37,043 nucleotides of DNA from Pelagibacteraceae bacterium (GTDB lineage Bacteria > Pseudomonadota > Alphaproteobacteria > Pelagibacterales > Pelagibacteraceae): positions 1 through 37,043 of the forward strand of contig JADHRF010000006.1 in assembly GCA_016777565.1 (NCBI GenBank), in the 5' to 3' direction. Positions 1-9,794 of this stretch are shown here, piece after piece (positions within the stretch are counted from its first letter, which is position 1; each line of letters starts with the position of its first letter). Below the pieces are notes generated by a model that worked only from the letters and a program-made list of their open reading frames with translations, searched no databases and was not told the DNA's origin. A program made the position numbers and the translations under genes.

Positions 1-464
1 GAACGATCCAAGGATTATTGTTTAATCGTTCTGCACAAAAATCAGGTTCAAAGGTAGATGCTGCTTTTTTCCAAAGTACAGCAGTTTTAATAGACTCAAT
101 ATTATCTTTAATTGGTGGGTATTTCTTTAACCACTCGATGCTCTTATTAAGCGTAATACCAGTGTCTGAAAGATCGTCACATAAAAGTAGTCTCCCACCC
201 ATGTCTTGTACAGTTGAGCTCATCTCTCTCGAAAAAACTAGTTCACCTTGTTGATCTTCTACTCCTGTTCCAGAGTAAGATTCTACAGCTAAATAAGCAC
301 ATTTTAGTTTAAAAATTCTACTCAAAACATCGATGATAGGCGCGCCACCTCTCATTATGCCAATAAGCATTGTAGGCTTAAAACCACTTTCATGTATTTT
401 AATTGCTAATTTTTCTACAATTAGATTATATTCTTTCCAGTCTATGATGAGTTTATTTGCCATA
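1..464 (-). CDS. Phosphoribosyltransferase (hypoxanthine/xanthine PRT-like), 3' end truncated by window edge
   Basis: Not in the ORF track because no stop lies in the window. Reverse translation from ATG at 464: MANKLIIDWKEYNLIVEKLAIKIHESGFKPTMLIGIMRGGAPIIDVLSRIF...GGRLLLCDDLSDTGITLNKSIEWL. The PRPP-binding loop LLLCDDLSDTGITL is present. Confidence 0.88.
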
Positions 465-496
465 GAATTTATTAAATCTTTTTGGAGGTATTGTAA

Positions 497-796
497 ATGA
501 GCAAAGGATATTGGATAGCACTGTATAAAAAAATTGATGACACAAGTAATCTTGGAAATTATGCTAAGAAAGCAACTGACACGATAATTGAGCATGGTGG
601 TAGACCATTAGTTCGAGGGGGTAAATATGATGTGCTAGAAGGAGACAATTTCCCTCGAACAGTTATTTGGGAATTTCCAAATTATGAAACTGCTCAAAAA
701 TGTTACAATTCATCAGATTATCAGGCTGCTTGGAGCTTGGCTAAAAAAACTACCGTGAGAAACTTACAAATTGTGGAGGGATTTAGTATTGAATAG
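497..796 (+). CDS. DUF1330 family protein
   Basis: 99 aa. The pattern GYWIALYKKIDD...YAKKATDTIIEHGGRPLVRGGKYDVLEGDNFPRTVIWEFPNYETAQKCYNSSDYQAA is typical of DUF1330. Confidence 0.85.
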   Translation: MSKGYWIALYKKIDDTSNLGNYAKKATDTIIEHGGRPLVRGGKYDVLEGDNFPRTVIWEFPNYETAQKCYNSSDYQAAWSLAKKTTVRNLQIVEGFSIE

Positions 797-1409
797 GTTC
801 GTCATCAATTGATCTCCATAAATACCAAGTAGCAACAGAGCAATAAGGAGAAAATTTTTTATAAAGTTTGTTGACAAATATTTTTGGAGGAAAATATTTT
901 TTTTTATAGTTATTAGAGATCGCTCTTAATAAACCAATATCTTGTGTGGGCCAAATGTTAGGTCTATTAAAAGTAAAAAGTAAGATCATTTCTGCTGACC
1001 ACTTACCTATTTGCCTAAGTTCTGATAAGTATTCTATTGCTTCTTCATCGCTCATTGTTTTTATTAAATTAGGATTAAAACTTTTATTTAAGTACTTTTT
1101 AGCCAAATCTTTAATTCCCATTACTTTTTGTCTACTTAAACCACAGGCTTTGAGACTTTGAAAATTTAAGGAATTAATAGTTTTGGGATTTATTTTTCCT
1201 TTACATTTTTTTTTAAATTTTAAAAAAACTGAATTAGCGGCTGCTACACTTATTTGCTGACCTATAATACTTTTGCATAAAGAGAAAAAAATATCGTTTC
1301 GACTAACTAAATATCCTGAGGAATAATTATTAATTAAATATTTAAGCACTTTGTCTTTTTTTGTTAAGTAAGCTTTAGCTTTATTCCAATAATCTGGTGG
1401 TTTTCTCAT
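783..1409 (-). CDS. HhH-GPD DNA glycosylase (DNA-3-methyladenine glycosylase II / AlkA-like)
   Basis: SICKSIIGQQISVAAANSVFLKFKKK, an HhH region (LSELRQIGKWSAEMILLF) and IWPTQDIGLLRAI with the catalytic Asp. Confidence 0.85.
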   Translation of the reverse strand: MRKPPDYWNKAKAYLTKKDKVLKYLINNYSSGYLVSRNDIFFSLCKSIIGQQISVAAANSVFLKFKKKCKGKINPKTINSLNFQSLKACGLSRQKVMGIKDLAKKYLNKSFNPNLIKTMSDEEAIEYLSELRQIGKWSAEMILLFTFNRPNIWPTQDIGLLRAISNNYKKKYFPPKIFVNKLYKKFSPYCSVATWYLWRSIDDEPIQY

Positions 1410-2311
1410 GTCCTTGGAATAACAATTTCTTTCTGCAATTTTTTTTCTCTTATAAAAATTATTAAAGAACTCAAAATTACAAGACTTGAACCTACTAACA
1501 TTAAAGGTTTTGGAATTTCACCCCAGATAAGTAAACCAAAAATAATTGCAAAAACTAAGCTTAAATACTTAATAGGTGTAACTAATGAAGCTTCCGCAAG
1601 TCTATAACTCTGAGTTAAAAGTAAATTTGCTACACTGCCACATAGACCCATAAGTACAAATAGAAATAAATCAAATTTTGAAGGCATGATCCAACCATAG
1701 GGTAAGGTAAATAGACCAACTATTGTACAAAGTATTGTAAAGTAAAATGCTATTCTGTAATTCGGCTCAGTTTTAGATAAAGCTCTAACACTAATTGCGA
1801 CGCCAGAAAAAAAAACACAGAATAAAAGAGGTGAAAAATAATAATAATTAAGTTCTGTAAAAGCGGGCTGAATAATTAAAAGCATTCCTAAAAAACCAAC
1901 TAAAACTGCCATCCAACGTTTAATACCTACCTTTTCAGATAAAAATAAAATAGAGGCAATGGTTACAAAAATCGGACCTCCAAAAGTTAAAGAGACTACA
2001 TCGGCTAATGGTAAATTTCTTAATCCAAAAAAAATACAAATAAATGCTATTAAGCCTGAAATAGCCCTGAAAGTATGCAGACCTGGTCTAGATGTTTTAT
2101 AAAAATCTTTCCATCTGTCCCTTGGTATAATTATAAATATTGGAATTAAACCAAAAAAAAATCTTGCAAAAAAAACTTCACCGAATGGATAAGAATTAAG
2201 CCATTTGATACAAAGATCCATAACCGCAAAACACATTACGCTTGCGATCATATATAAAACTCCGATTTGATTTTTTGTAAGCAATTGAATATCCTTTATC
2301 TTTTTTAACAT
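1406..2311 (-). CDS. DMT-superfamily (EamA) transporter
   Basis: About 10 hydrophobic helices in two EamA-like halves. The start is probably the internal Met (MLKKIKDIQL) at 2311 rather than 2329. Confidence 0.82.
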   Translation of the reverse strand: MLKKIKDIQLLTKNQIGVLYMIASVMCFAVMDLCIKWLNSYPFGEVFFARFFFGLIPIFIIIPRDRWKDFYKTSRPGLHTFRAISGLIAFICIFFGLRNLPLADVVSLTFGGPIFVTIASILFLSEKVGIKRWMAVLVGFLGMLLIIQPAFTELNYYYFSPLLFCVFFSGVAISVRALSKTEPNYRIAFYFTILCTIVGLFTLPYGWIMPSKFDLFLFVLMGLCGSVANLLLTQSYRLAEASLVTPIKYLSLVFAIIFGLLIWGEIPKPLMLVGSSLVILSSLIIFIREKKLQKEIVIPRT

Positions 2312-2323
2312 ATAAAATTCATT

Positions 2324-2773
2324 ATGCAAAAATGTTACTTAGCACTAGGGTGCTTTTGGAAACCTGAAGAAACCTTTCGAAATCTAAAAGGTATTGCTGA
2401 AACCGAGGTCGGTTATGCGGGAGGTAAAGCTAAAAAAGTAACTTACGAAGAAGTTTGCAATGGTGATTCTGGGCATGCTGAAACTGTTAAATTAACCTTT
2501 GATGAAAGCTTAATTTCATTTGAAAAAATATTAGAATATTTTTTTAATATACATGACCCAACGCAAAAAGATATGCAATATCCAGATGTAGGAACTCAAT
2601 ATAGAAGCGAAATTTTTTATGAGAATGAAGAACAAAAAAAAATAGCAGAAAAAATTAAAGATTTATTTAGTAAAAAAATAAGTAAAAAGATAGAAACAAA
2701 TATTTCTGAAATAAAAAATTATTGTAAAGCTGAAGAATATCATCAAAAATATATAAAGAAGAGAGGTACCTAA
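2324..2773 (+). CDS. msrA: Peptide-methionine (S)-S-oxide reductase
   Basis: LALGCFWKPEETFRNLKGIAETEVGYAGG, VCNGDSGHAETVKLTFD, FFNIHDPTQ, GTQYRSEIFY and AEEYHQKYIKK. Confidence 0.93.
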   Translation: MQKCYLALGCFWKPEETFRNLKGIAETEVGYAGGKAKKVTYEEVCNGDSGHAETVKLTFDESLISFEKILEYFFNIHDPTQKDMQYPDVGTQYRSEIFYENEEQKKIAEKIKDLFSKKISKKIETNISEIKNYCKAEEYHQKYIKKRGT

Positions 2774-3585
2774 TGTCCTTAGTTACTACAGGGTGGCTTG
2801 AAAAAAATTTGAAAAATGTAAAAATTCTTGATGCTAGTTGGCACATGCCAACTTCTAAAAGAAATGCTCATCAAGAATTTTTAAACAATCATATCCCAGG
2901 AACCCAATTTTTTGACTTGGATAAAAATTCTGATGCAGAAAGTTCATTGCCACATATGTTGCCTTCTAAAAAAAAGTGGCAAGAAATAGTTTCTAATTTT
3001 GGAATTAATAATAACGATATAGTAGTTGTTTATGATAATTCTGATGTTATCAGTTCTTGTAGATCTTGGTATATGTTTGTTTATTTTGGTCATGACTCTA
3101 AAAAAACTTTTGTTTTAGATGGCGGGCTAAAAAAATGGAAACTAGAAAATAGAAAAACTGTTAATCAGCTAGTAACATTTGGTAAAACTAATTATTTAGT
3201 CAAAGAAAATAAAAATCTAGTCAAAAATAAAATACAAATTAATGAAAACATTTCTGCAAATAATTTTCAATTAATTGATGCTCGTGGGAAAAAAAGATTT
3301 GACGGGCTAGAAGATGAACCGCGCGTGGGTTTAAAAAGTGGTCACATTCAAAATTCTTTAAATTTACCTTTTTCCGAATGTATTAATAAATCTGACCATA
3401 CATTCAAATCTAAACAAGAATTATTAAAAATTTTTCAAGGCACAAAAATTTTAAAACAAAAAAACCACGTATTCACTTGTGGTTCAGGTGTCACCGCGTG
3501 CATTTTAGCTATGGCTAATAAAATTGTAGATGATAAAAATCCTGTAATATACGACGGCTCTTGGTCTGAGTATGGACTTAAATAA
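2773..3585 (+). CDS. sseA: 3-mercaptopyruvate / thiosulfate sulfurtransferase (tandem rhodanese)
   Basis: Two rhodanese domains. ILDASWHMPTSKRNAHQEFLNNHIPGTQFFDLD and the active-site loop TCGSGVTACILAMA are present. Confidence 0.9.
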   Translation: MSLVTTGWLEKNLKNVKILDASWHMPTSKRNAHQEFLNNHIPGTQFFDLDKNSDAESSLPHMLPSKKKWQEIVSNFGINNNDIVVVYDNSDVISSCRSWYMFVYFGHDSKKTFVLDGGLKKWKLENRKTVNQLVTFGKTNYLVKENKNLVKNKIQINENISANNFQLIDARGKKRFDGLEDEPRVGLKSGHIQNSLNLPFSECINKSDHTFKSKQELLKIFQGTKILKQKNHVFTCGSGVTACILAMANKIVDDKNPVIYDGSWSEYGLK

Positions 3586-3586
3586 A

Positions 3587-4462
3587 ATGAAAACTTCATT
3601 AAAAATAAAAACTTTTTTAATAATTGTGTTTGTTGTGATTTTTGCTGTTATTGTTGCAAGACACTTCATTGGATTGCATTTTAAAAAAAAATTTAGTGTA
3701 CGGCCTGCACCTGGAGTAATCGTTGCAACTGTTGAAATATCAAACTTTTACAAGAGTATAGAGACATTTGGAACAGCTATCGCTCAAAACTCAAAAACAT
3801 ATAGAGTCAAGAAAGATGATATTATTGGTAACCTAAATCTTGAAAATAGATTTGTAAGAAAAGATGATATTATAGTTGCTTTAAAAAATGATCAAAATAT
3901 TATTGCTGATTTTCAAGGCAAGATTGGTACTAGAGAAATAGCACAAGGAGTTTTGGGTTCTAATAGTTTAATTATTACTCTTGATGATTTAAAGAAAATT
4001 GTAATAGACATTAAAGTTCCAGAAAATTATGTAAATGTATTAAAGAAAGGACTTAAAGCAGAAATATCAAATTCTGCCTTTAACAAAACTTTTAATGGAA
4101 AAATAGAGTCTGTAAGTTCACGTGTGGATCCTTCTACTCGTTCTATCTTAGCAAGAGTTATAGTTGATAATTCTAAATTTGAAATTATTCCTGGCCAATT
4201 AATGACAGTAAAAGTTATTTATGATGAAGTTGAACAATTAGGAGTTCCTGAAAGTTCTATTACCATACAAGGCGATACAGCATTTGTTTATGTCGTTAAC
4301 GACCAAAAAGTCGAAAAGAAGAATGTCAAAATTGGTAAAAGAAATTTTGGTAAAGTTTCGATACTTTCAGGTGTTGCAGAAGGTGATCTAGTAGTAAGTG
4401 AAGGTATTTCAAAAGTAAGAGATAAAGGTAAAGTTAAAATTATTAAACCTAAAAATAATTAA
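3587..4462 (+). CDS. RND efflux periplasmic adaptor (membrane fusion) protein, unusually short
   Basis: N-terminal TM anchor, beta-barrel region (VDIKVPENYVNVLKKGLKAEI...GKIESVSSRVDPSTRSILARVIVDN) and membrane-proximal domain (VPESSITIQGDTAFVYVVNDQKVEKKNVKIG...ILSGVAEGDLVVSEG). It lies immediately upstream of an RND pump. The start could also be 3572. Confidence 0.85.
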   Translation: MKTSLKIKTFLIIVFVVIFAVIVARHFIGLHFKKKFSVRPAPGVIVATVEISNFYKSIETFGTAIAQNSKTYRVKKDDIIGNLNLENRFVRKDDIIVALKNDQNIIADFQGKIGTREIAQGVLGSNSLIITLDDLKKIVIDIKVPENYVNVLKKGLKAEISNSAFNKTFNGKIESVSSRVDPSTRSILARVIVDNSKFEIIPGQLMTVKVIYDEVEQLGVPESSITIQGDTAFVYVVNDQKVEKKNVKIGKRNFGKVSILSGVAEGDLVVSEGISKVRDKGKVKIIKPKNN

Positions 4463-4465
4463 AAA

Positions 4466-7400
4466 ATGTTCTTAACAGATTTATCTATCAAAAGACCTGT
4501 TGTTGCCTCTGTAATGAGTATAGTTTTAGTTATTTTTGGCTTGGTAACTTTTCAGGAAATTCCAACAGATGAATTACCTGATGTTCAGCCACCAGTTGTT
4601 ACAATTCAAACTGACTATAATGGAGCTTCAGCTGAAATTATTGATACTCAAATTACTCAAAAGATTGAAGACTTCGTTGGAGGCACACCAGGGTTAGAAA
4701 CTATTGACTCTTTTAGCGAAGATGAAAGCTCTAGGATTACTCTAACTTTTGAAACCAACCTAAATCTTGATGATGTAACGAATGATGTGAGAAGTTCTGT
4801 TGCTAGAGTTGTAGATAATTTACCAGATGGAGCTCAACAGCCAGAAATTTATAAACAAAGTGCTGGAATGAGAACAACTATGTGGTTGTCTTTCAGTTCA
4901 GACACAATGTCAGACTTAGAATTAACAGATTATGCAGATAGATATTTAACTGACAGTTTTTCAACTGTTTCTGGAGTTGGACGAGTAAGGCTTGGAGGTC
5001 AAAGAGAATTATCACTTAGAGTGTGGCTTGATCCTCTAGCTTTAGCTGCAAGAGATTTAACAACTCAAGAAGTTGAGCAGGCTCTTAAAAAGGAAAATGT
5101 GGAATTTCCAGCGGGAAGAATAGAATCAAAAGATGTCGATCTGACGATTAAATTAGATAAAGCTTATCAAAAGTTAGATAGTTATAAAAAACTGCCTCTT
5201 AAGAGAGCAAAAGATGGATCTATAATAACTTTAGAGGATGTGGCGAGAGTAGAAGTAGGGGCAGAGTCAGCGAGAACTTTGTTTAAGGGCAATGGAAAGC
5301 AGGTTGTGGGAATCGGTATTTACCAACAATCCGATGCAAATACAATTAAAGTAGCAAACGGTATTAAAAAAAAAATAAAAGAAATTAAATCAACTTTACC
5401 TCCTGGAACAGAGCTTGAAGTATCTTTTGATCGAAGTAATTATATAAAAGCTGCTATTAAAGAAGTTTATAAAACACTTATTATTGCATTAATTCTAGTT
5501 ACTATAATTATATATCTTTTCTTAGGTAATATTAGGGCTCTTATTGTTCCTATCATTGCTTTACCAGTTTCACTAATCTCAACTTTTTTGTCTATATATA
5601 TTTTTGATTTTTCTATTAACCTTTTTACTTTAATGGCTCTAGTTCTAGCAATTGGAATTGTTGTTGACGATGCAATCGTAATGCTTGAAAATATTGTCAG
5701 AAGAATTGAGTTAGGAGATACTCCATTAGTTGCTGCATACAAAGGTGCAAAACAGGTTTCTTTTGCCATAATTGCTACCACAGTTGTTCTTGTGGCTGTG
5801 TTTGTGCCTTTAGTTTTTATCAAAGGAATAACTGGTGTTTTATTTACTCAAACAGCTATTACTCTTGCTTCTGCAGTAGTTATTTCTAGCTTTGTAGCTC
5901 TTTCTTTAAGTCCAATGCTAGCGAGTAAATTTTTAAAACCAAATATGAATAAATCTAAAATAGTTATTAAATTTGAAAAATTATTAAAATTAATCACTAG
6001 TGAATATAAGTCTTCTCTGACAACTTGGATCAATAAAAAAAAAATAATTATATCTTTTTTAGCAGGTACATTAGCCTTAACGATTTTTTTATTTAATTTT
6101 TCACCAAAGGAATTAATTGCACCAGAGGATAGGGGAGCCTTTTTTGTTATCATTAAAGCGCCTCAGGGTTCAGGGTTTAATTTTACAAAAGATAAAGCTG
6201 AAGATATTGAAAAACTACTTTTGCCAGAAGTGGGTAAAGGTGAGTATCGAAGATTGATTATGAGAGTTCCCGGGTTTGGTAGATCATCTAAACAAGTTAA
6301 TAGTGGTTTTATAATAGTATTGTTAGAACCTTGGAAAAAAAGAGATAGGCATGGAGTAGAGATAATGAGAGAATCTTTTGGAAAAATTTCGCAAGTACCT
6401 GGTGTACTTGCATTCCCTGTAATGCCACAAGGTATACGTACAGGTGGTGTTCAAAGTCCTGTACAGTTTGTTATTCTTGGAAGTACATACGATCAATTAA
6501 TTAATTGGAAAAATATAATTAAGAGCGAGGCAAGAAAAAATCCTGGTCTTACCTCAATCCAAGATGATTTTGATTTGAACAAGCCCCAATTAAATGTTCA
6601 AATTGATCAAAAGAAGGCTGCAGATTTAGGTGTGTCTACAGAAGATATAGGAAGAACAATTGAGACTATTTTTGGATCAAAAAATGTTACTAGTTTTACA
6701 AAAGACGGTAAAGAATATTCGATTATCCTTCAAGGTGATATTAAAGACAGACAAGAACCAGAGAGTATAGGTAAAGTTTTTGTAAGATCAAAAAACAATA
6801 ATAAACTTGTGTCTGTATCTAATCTAGTTTCTTACAATGAAGAAGGGCAGTCTCCATTTCTCGCAAGATATAATAGACAAAAGGCAGTAACTATTTCTGC
6901 AAGACTAGTCGGAAACTATTCTCTTGATGAGGCATTAAAATTTTTAAATAATGTTGTAAAAGAAAATACACCTCAAGCTAAAATTGCCTATAAAGGGGAA
7001 AGTGAAGAGTATAAAAAAACTAATAATGAGTTATATCTAACTTTTGCATTAGCTCTTATCACTGCCTACCTTGCAATGTGTGCACAATTTGAAAGTTGGA
7101 GACATCCTTTTACAATCATGCTTACTGTACCGATGGCAATACTAGGTGGAGTCTTAGGCTTGTTAGTGGTTGGTTCTTCTTTAAATGTGTATAGTCAAAT
7201 TGCTCTAATAATTTTAATAGGACTGTCTGCTAAGAATGGAATACTTATTGTAGAGTTTACAAATCAACTTAGAAAAGAAGGTAAAAAATTTGAGGTGGCA
7301 ATAATAGAAGCAGCTACAATAAGATTAAGGCCAATTTTAATGACAAGCCTCTCCACGATATTTGGGGTCTTGCCTCTAATTATTGGATCAGGCCCAGGAG

Positions 7401-7561
7401 CAGCAAGTAGATTAACAGTTGGAATAACAATATTTGGAGGAATGTTATTTTCAACTTTTTTCACTCTTTATGTTATTCCAACTATTTATTCTATTATTGG
7501 TAAAAATGAAAAAAATATAGACTCTGTTGAAGTTGAATTAAACAAACAGCTTAAAAAATAA
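4466..7561 (+). CDS. RND (HAE1/AcrB-type) efflux inner-membrane transporter
   Basis: 1031 aa. N-terminal FLTDLSIKRPVVASVMSIVLVIFG, TM4 GIVVDDAIVMLENI and TM10 GLSAKNGILIVEF proton-relay residues are intact. Confidence 0.95.
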   Translation: MFLTDLSIKRPVVASVMSIVLVIFGLVTFQEIPTDELPDVQPPVVTIQTDYNGASAEIIDTQITQKIEDFVGGTPGLETIDSFSEDESSRITLTFETNLNLDDVTNDVRSSVARVVDNLPDGAQQPEIYKQSAGMRTTMWLSFSSDTMSDLELTDYADRYLTDSFSTVSGVGRVRLGGQRELSLRVWLDPLALAARDLTTQEVEQALKKENVEFPAGRIESKDVDLTIKLDKAYQKLDSYKKLPLKRAKDGSIITLEDVARVEVGAESARTLFKGNGKQVVGIGIYQQSDANTIKVANGIKKKIKEIKSTLPPGTELEVSFDRSNYIKAAIKEVYKTLIIALILVTIIIYLFLGNIRALIVPIIALPVSLISTFLSIYIFDFSINLFTLMALVLAIGIVVDDAIVMLENIVRRIELGDTPLVAAYKGAKQVSFAIIATTVVLVAVFVPLVFIKGITGVLFTQTAITLASAVVISSFVALSLSPMLASKFLKPNMNKSKIVIKFEKLLKLITSEYKSSLTTWINKKKIIISFLAGTLALTIFLFNFSPKELIAPEDRGAFFVIIKAPQGSGFNFTKDKAEDIEKLLLPEVGKGEYRRLIMRVPGFGRSSKQVNSGFIIVLLEPWKKRDRHGVEIMRESFGKISQVPGVLAFPVMPQGIRTGGVQSPVQFVILGSTYDQLINWKNIIKSEARKNPGLTSIQDDFDLNKPQLNVQIDQKKAADLGVSTEDIGRTIETIFGSKNVTSFTKDGKEYSIILQGDIKDRQEPESIGKVFVRSKNNNKLVSVSNLVSYNEEGQSPFLARYNRQKAVTISARLVGNYSLDEALKFLNNVVKENTPQAKIAYKGESEEYKKTNNELYLTFALALITAYLAMCAQFESWRHPFTIMLTVPMAILGGVLGLLVVGSSLNVYSQIALIILIGLSAKNGILIVEFTNQLRKEGKKFEVAIIEAATIRLRPILMTSLSTIFGVLPLIIGSGPGAASRLTVGITIFGGMLFSTFFTLYVIPTIYSIIGKNEKNIDSVEVELNKQLKK

Positions 7562-8153
7562 TATATTTATTTTTATCTAAATTTTTCTGACAAATGGTAA
7601 GTTGCTTTCTATAATTATTTGCTAAATCCTTGACTGATTTTGCATAAATAATTGCTTTCTTATCTTTCTTGTAATTTTTATAATCTCCCCAGCCTTTATA
7701 ATACGCAAGGTATTGTCTGTAAGTATCTCCTTTGGAAATCTTGAGAATTTTAGTGGTCTTGTTGATATACCATCCTATAAAATCTACAGAGTCTTTAAAC
7801 CTCGCACGTGTAGCTAATTTATTATTTGTTTCTCTTTTATACTGCTCCCAAGTCCCTACCACTGCCTGTGAGTATCCAAATGAGCTAGAAGGTCTTTTAA
7901 ATGGTATCACCTTGAATAATTTTTTTCTTGGCGGTTTTGCTAACCAATTAAAGTCACTTTCTTTTTTTACAAAAGCGAGCTGTAAATGTATCGGTGCACC
8001 CCATTTATCATAGGAAGCTTTGGTGTGTTTATACCAAAGATATCTTTCTTCAAAGATGGCACAACTATTTTTTGTATTTTTAGGAATTGAAGAACAAGCT
8101 GAAAGAACGACAAAGATTAACAAATAGAATTTAATTCTTTTTAAATGAATCAT
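7551..8153 (-). CDS. Lytic-transglycosylase-like (SLT domain) lipoprotein
   Basis: Lipobox LLIFVVLSACSS, HLQLAFVKKESDFNWLAKPPR, SSFGYSQAVVGTWEQYK and YLAYYKGWGDY. Confidence 0.75.
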   Translation of the reverse strand: MIHLKRIKFYLLIFVVLSACSSIPKNTKNSCAIFEERYLWYKHTKASYDKWGAPIHLQLAFVKKESDFNWLAKPPRKKLFKVIPFKRPSSSFGYSQAVVGTWEQYKRETNNKLATRARFKDSVDFIGWYINKTTKILKISKGDTYRQYLAYYKGWGDYKNYKKDKKAIIYAKSVKDLANNYRKQLTICQKNLDKNKYIIF

Positions 8154-8173
8154 TTCTTATTTTATATAAGAAT

Positions 8174-8644
8174 TTAATTCAGCTTTCTCCATTTTTCTGG
8201 AGAAATAAAGCTACCTGACCATAAACCAAGTTTGTTTTTTTTAGCATAATTCTCATCTTGAATATAATCTTTGGAATACCTTCTATATGCTACTGCATAG
8301 CCTTTTCTTACCATCCATTTGTTTAAATTAACTTTTTCAATAAAACAAATACCTATGTATCTCTTGTATCTATCAAGTCTATCTTGCACTTTACATGCTA
8401 CTTTTTTTCCATCAATTTTTTCAATTAATGCAGCTGTCGCTTCTTTACCGCAGTAATATTCTTTAGAGCTTTTAATACAAAGTTGTTTTTTTTCTGGGGT
8501 ATCAATTCCATGAAGTCTAATTCGTTTATTAAAAATTTTAATTGTATCACCGTCAATAATTTTAGGAATACCTGATATTTCAGTTGCTAGTATTTCTGAA
8601 CTTAAAATTAGTATTATTATTAGAGTGATATTAAATTTTTTCAT
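8174..8644 (-). CDS. Secreted thermonuclease (SNase-like) family protein
   Basis: Signal peptide MKKFNITLIIILILSSEILA, then IIDGDTIKIFNKRIRLHGIDTPE, DRLDRYKRYIGIC and KKNKLGLWSGSF. The longer ORF start at 8683 is unlikely. Confidence 0.88.
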   Translation of the reverse strand: MKKFNITLIIILILSSEILATEISGIPKIIDGDTIKIFNKRIRLHGIDTPEKKQLCIKSSKEYYCGKEATAALIEKIDGKKVACKVQDRLDRYKRYIGICFIEKVNLNKWMVRKGYAVAYRRYSKDYIQDENYAKKNKLGLWSGSFISPEKWRKLN

Positions 8645-9032
8645 TAAGAAATTTTTTTCTTCCAAGAAATAAAAGGTATACAACTACTACTCCTGTGCTA
8701 TTAGCTAGAATATCATTTAACTCAAACGCCCTATTAGGTACGAAGAGATGAGTTAGTTCTAAAAATATAGAAAGAGAAAATAAGAAAAAAAAACTATTAG
8801 CAAATTTTACTTTGATTGAGTTATAAATAAATCCTAGAGATGTTATTAAAAAAAAAATTAGAAAATGATTTATAGATGTTCCTAACGGATTTTTTAATAA
8901 ATTAGGTTGTGTACCGAAATCTCCATAAATAAAGTAACCGATTATACTTCCGGGGTATAAATAAAGGATTAATAGAACAATAAGGAATAAATAATATAAA
9001 TATACGACAAATTTTAATGTATTATTTTTCAT
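8631..9032 (-). CDS. VanZ-like family membrane protein
   Basis: Small polytopic protein with SIFLELTHLFVPNRAFELNDILANSTGVVVVYLLF, which is typical of VanZ-like proteins. The alternative start is 9053. Confidence 0.75.
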   Translation of the reverse strand: MKNNTLKFVVYLYYLFLIVLLILYLYPGSIIGYFIYGDFGTQPNLLKNPLGTSINHFLIFFLITSLGFIYNSIKVKFANSFFFLFSLSIFLELTHLFVPNRAFELNDILANSTGVVVVYLLFLGRKKFLNEKI

Positions 9033-9074
9033 GCCTGCTTGAATATAATACATGCTATTTATTAATAAATCATT

Positions 9075-9794
9075 ATGAGTAAATTAATTTTAACGAGACA
9101 TGGACAAAGTGTTTGGAATGCTGAAAATAGATTCACCGGTTGGGTAGATGTGGATTTGTCTGAAACAGGGATCTCAGAAGCAAGAAAATCTGGACTTTTA
9201 ATCAAAAATCTAAAAATAAATATAGATAAATCTTATACATCTTTCTTAAAAAGAGCTGCAAAAACGTTAGAGATCATTCTTCAAGAAAATAATTTAAAGC
9301 TAGATTTAAATGCATCTTGGCAAATAAATGAAAGACATTATGGTTCTTTAACTGGATTAAATAAAGAAGAAACGAAAAAAAAAATTGGGGAAGATCAGTT
9401 TAAAAAATATAGAAGATCTTGGGATATCGCTCCACCTTCTATGCCCAAAAATGATAAAAACCAACTTTTGTTTAGTCCTCTAAACAAAAATATTCCTGAA
9501 GATAAAATACCTGATACTGAGTCTTTAAAAGATACATATTGTAGAGTTGTGCCTTTTTATGAAAAAAAAATTAAACCAGATTTACAGACTAATAAAAATG
9601 TTTTAATTGCGGCTCATGGGAATTCTTTAAGAGCTCTTTGTAAAAATTTATTTAATATTTCTGACCAAAAAATAAACGAATTGGAAATCCCAACGGGTAA
9701 TCCTCTAGTTATTGAATTTAATAAAAATTTAGAAATTGTAAATAAAGATTATTTAGATAAAACTAGAGAGAAAAAAATTATCGCTAATCAATAA
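9075..9794 (+). CDS. gpmA: 2,3-bisphosphoglycerate-dependent phosphoglycerate mutase
   Basis: LTRHGQSVWNAENRFTGWVDVDLSETG, NERHYGSLTGLNKEET and IAAHGNSLRALCK. Confidence 0.95.
   Translation: MSKLILTRHGQSVWNAENRFTGWVDVDLSETGISEARKSGLLIKNLKINIDKSYTSFLKRAAKTLEIILQENNLKLDLNASWQINERHYGSLTGLNKEETKKKIGEDQFKKYRRSWDIAPPSMPKNDKNQLLFSPLNKNIPEDKIPDTESLKDTYCRVVPFYEKKIKPDLQTNKNVLIAAHGNSLRALCKNLFNISDQKINELEIPTGNPLVIEFNKNLEIVNKDYLDKTREKKIIANQ

Noticed and set aside
18-254. 78-aa + strand ORF
   Set aside because: Antisense to the clear phosphoribosyltransferase reading frame (1-464, -). No recognisable protein features.
946-1161. 71-aa + strand ORF
   Set aside because: Antisense shadow of the HhH-GPD glycosylase gene.
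5467-6153. 118-aa and 101-aa minus-strand ORFs inside the RND pump gene
   Set aside because: Antisense shadow frames within a well-conserved AcrB-type coding sequence. Low-complexity composition.
7264-7464. 66-aa minus-strand ORF
   Set aside because: Antisense to conserved RND TM10-12 coding sequence.
7732-8013. 93-aa + strand ORF
   Set aside because: Antisense to the SLT-like lipoprotein gene.
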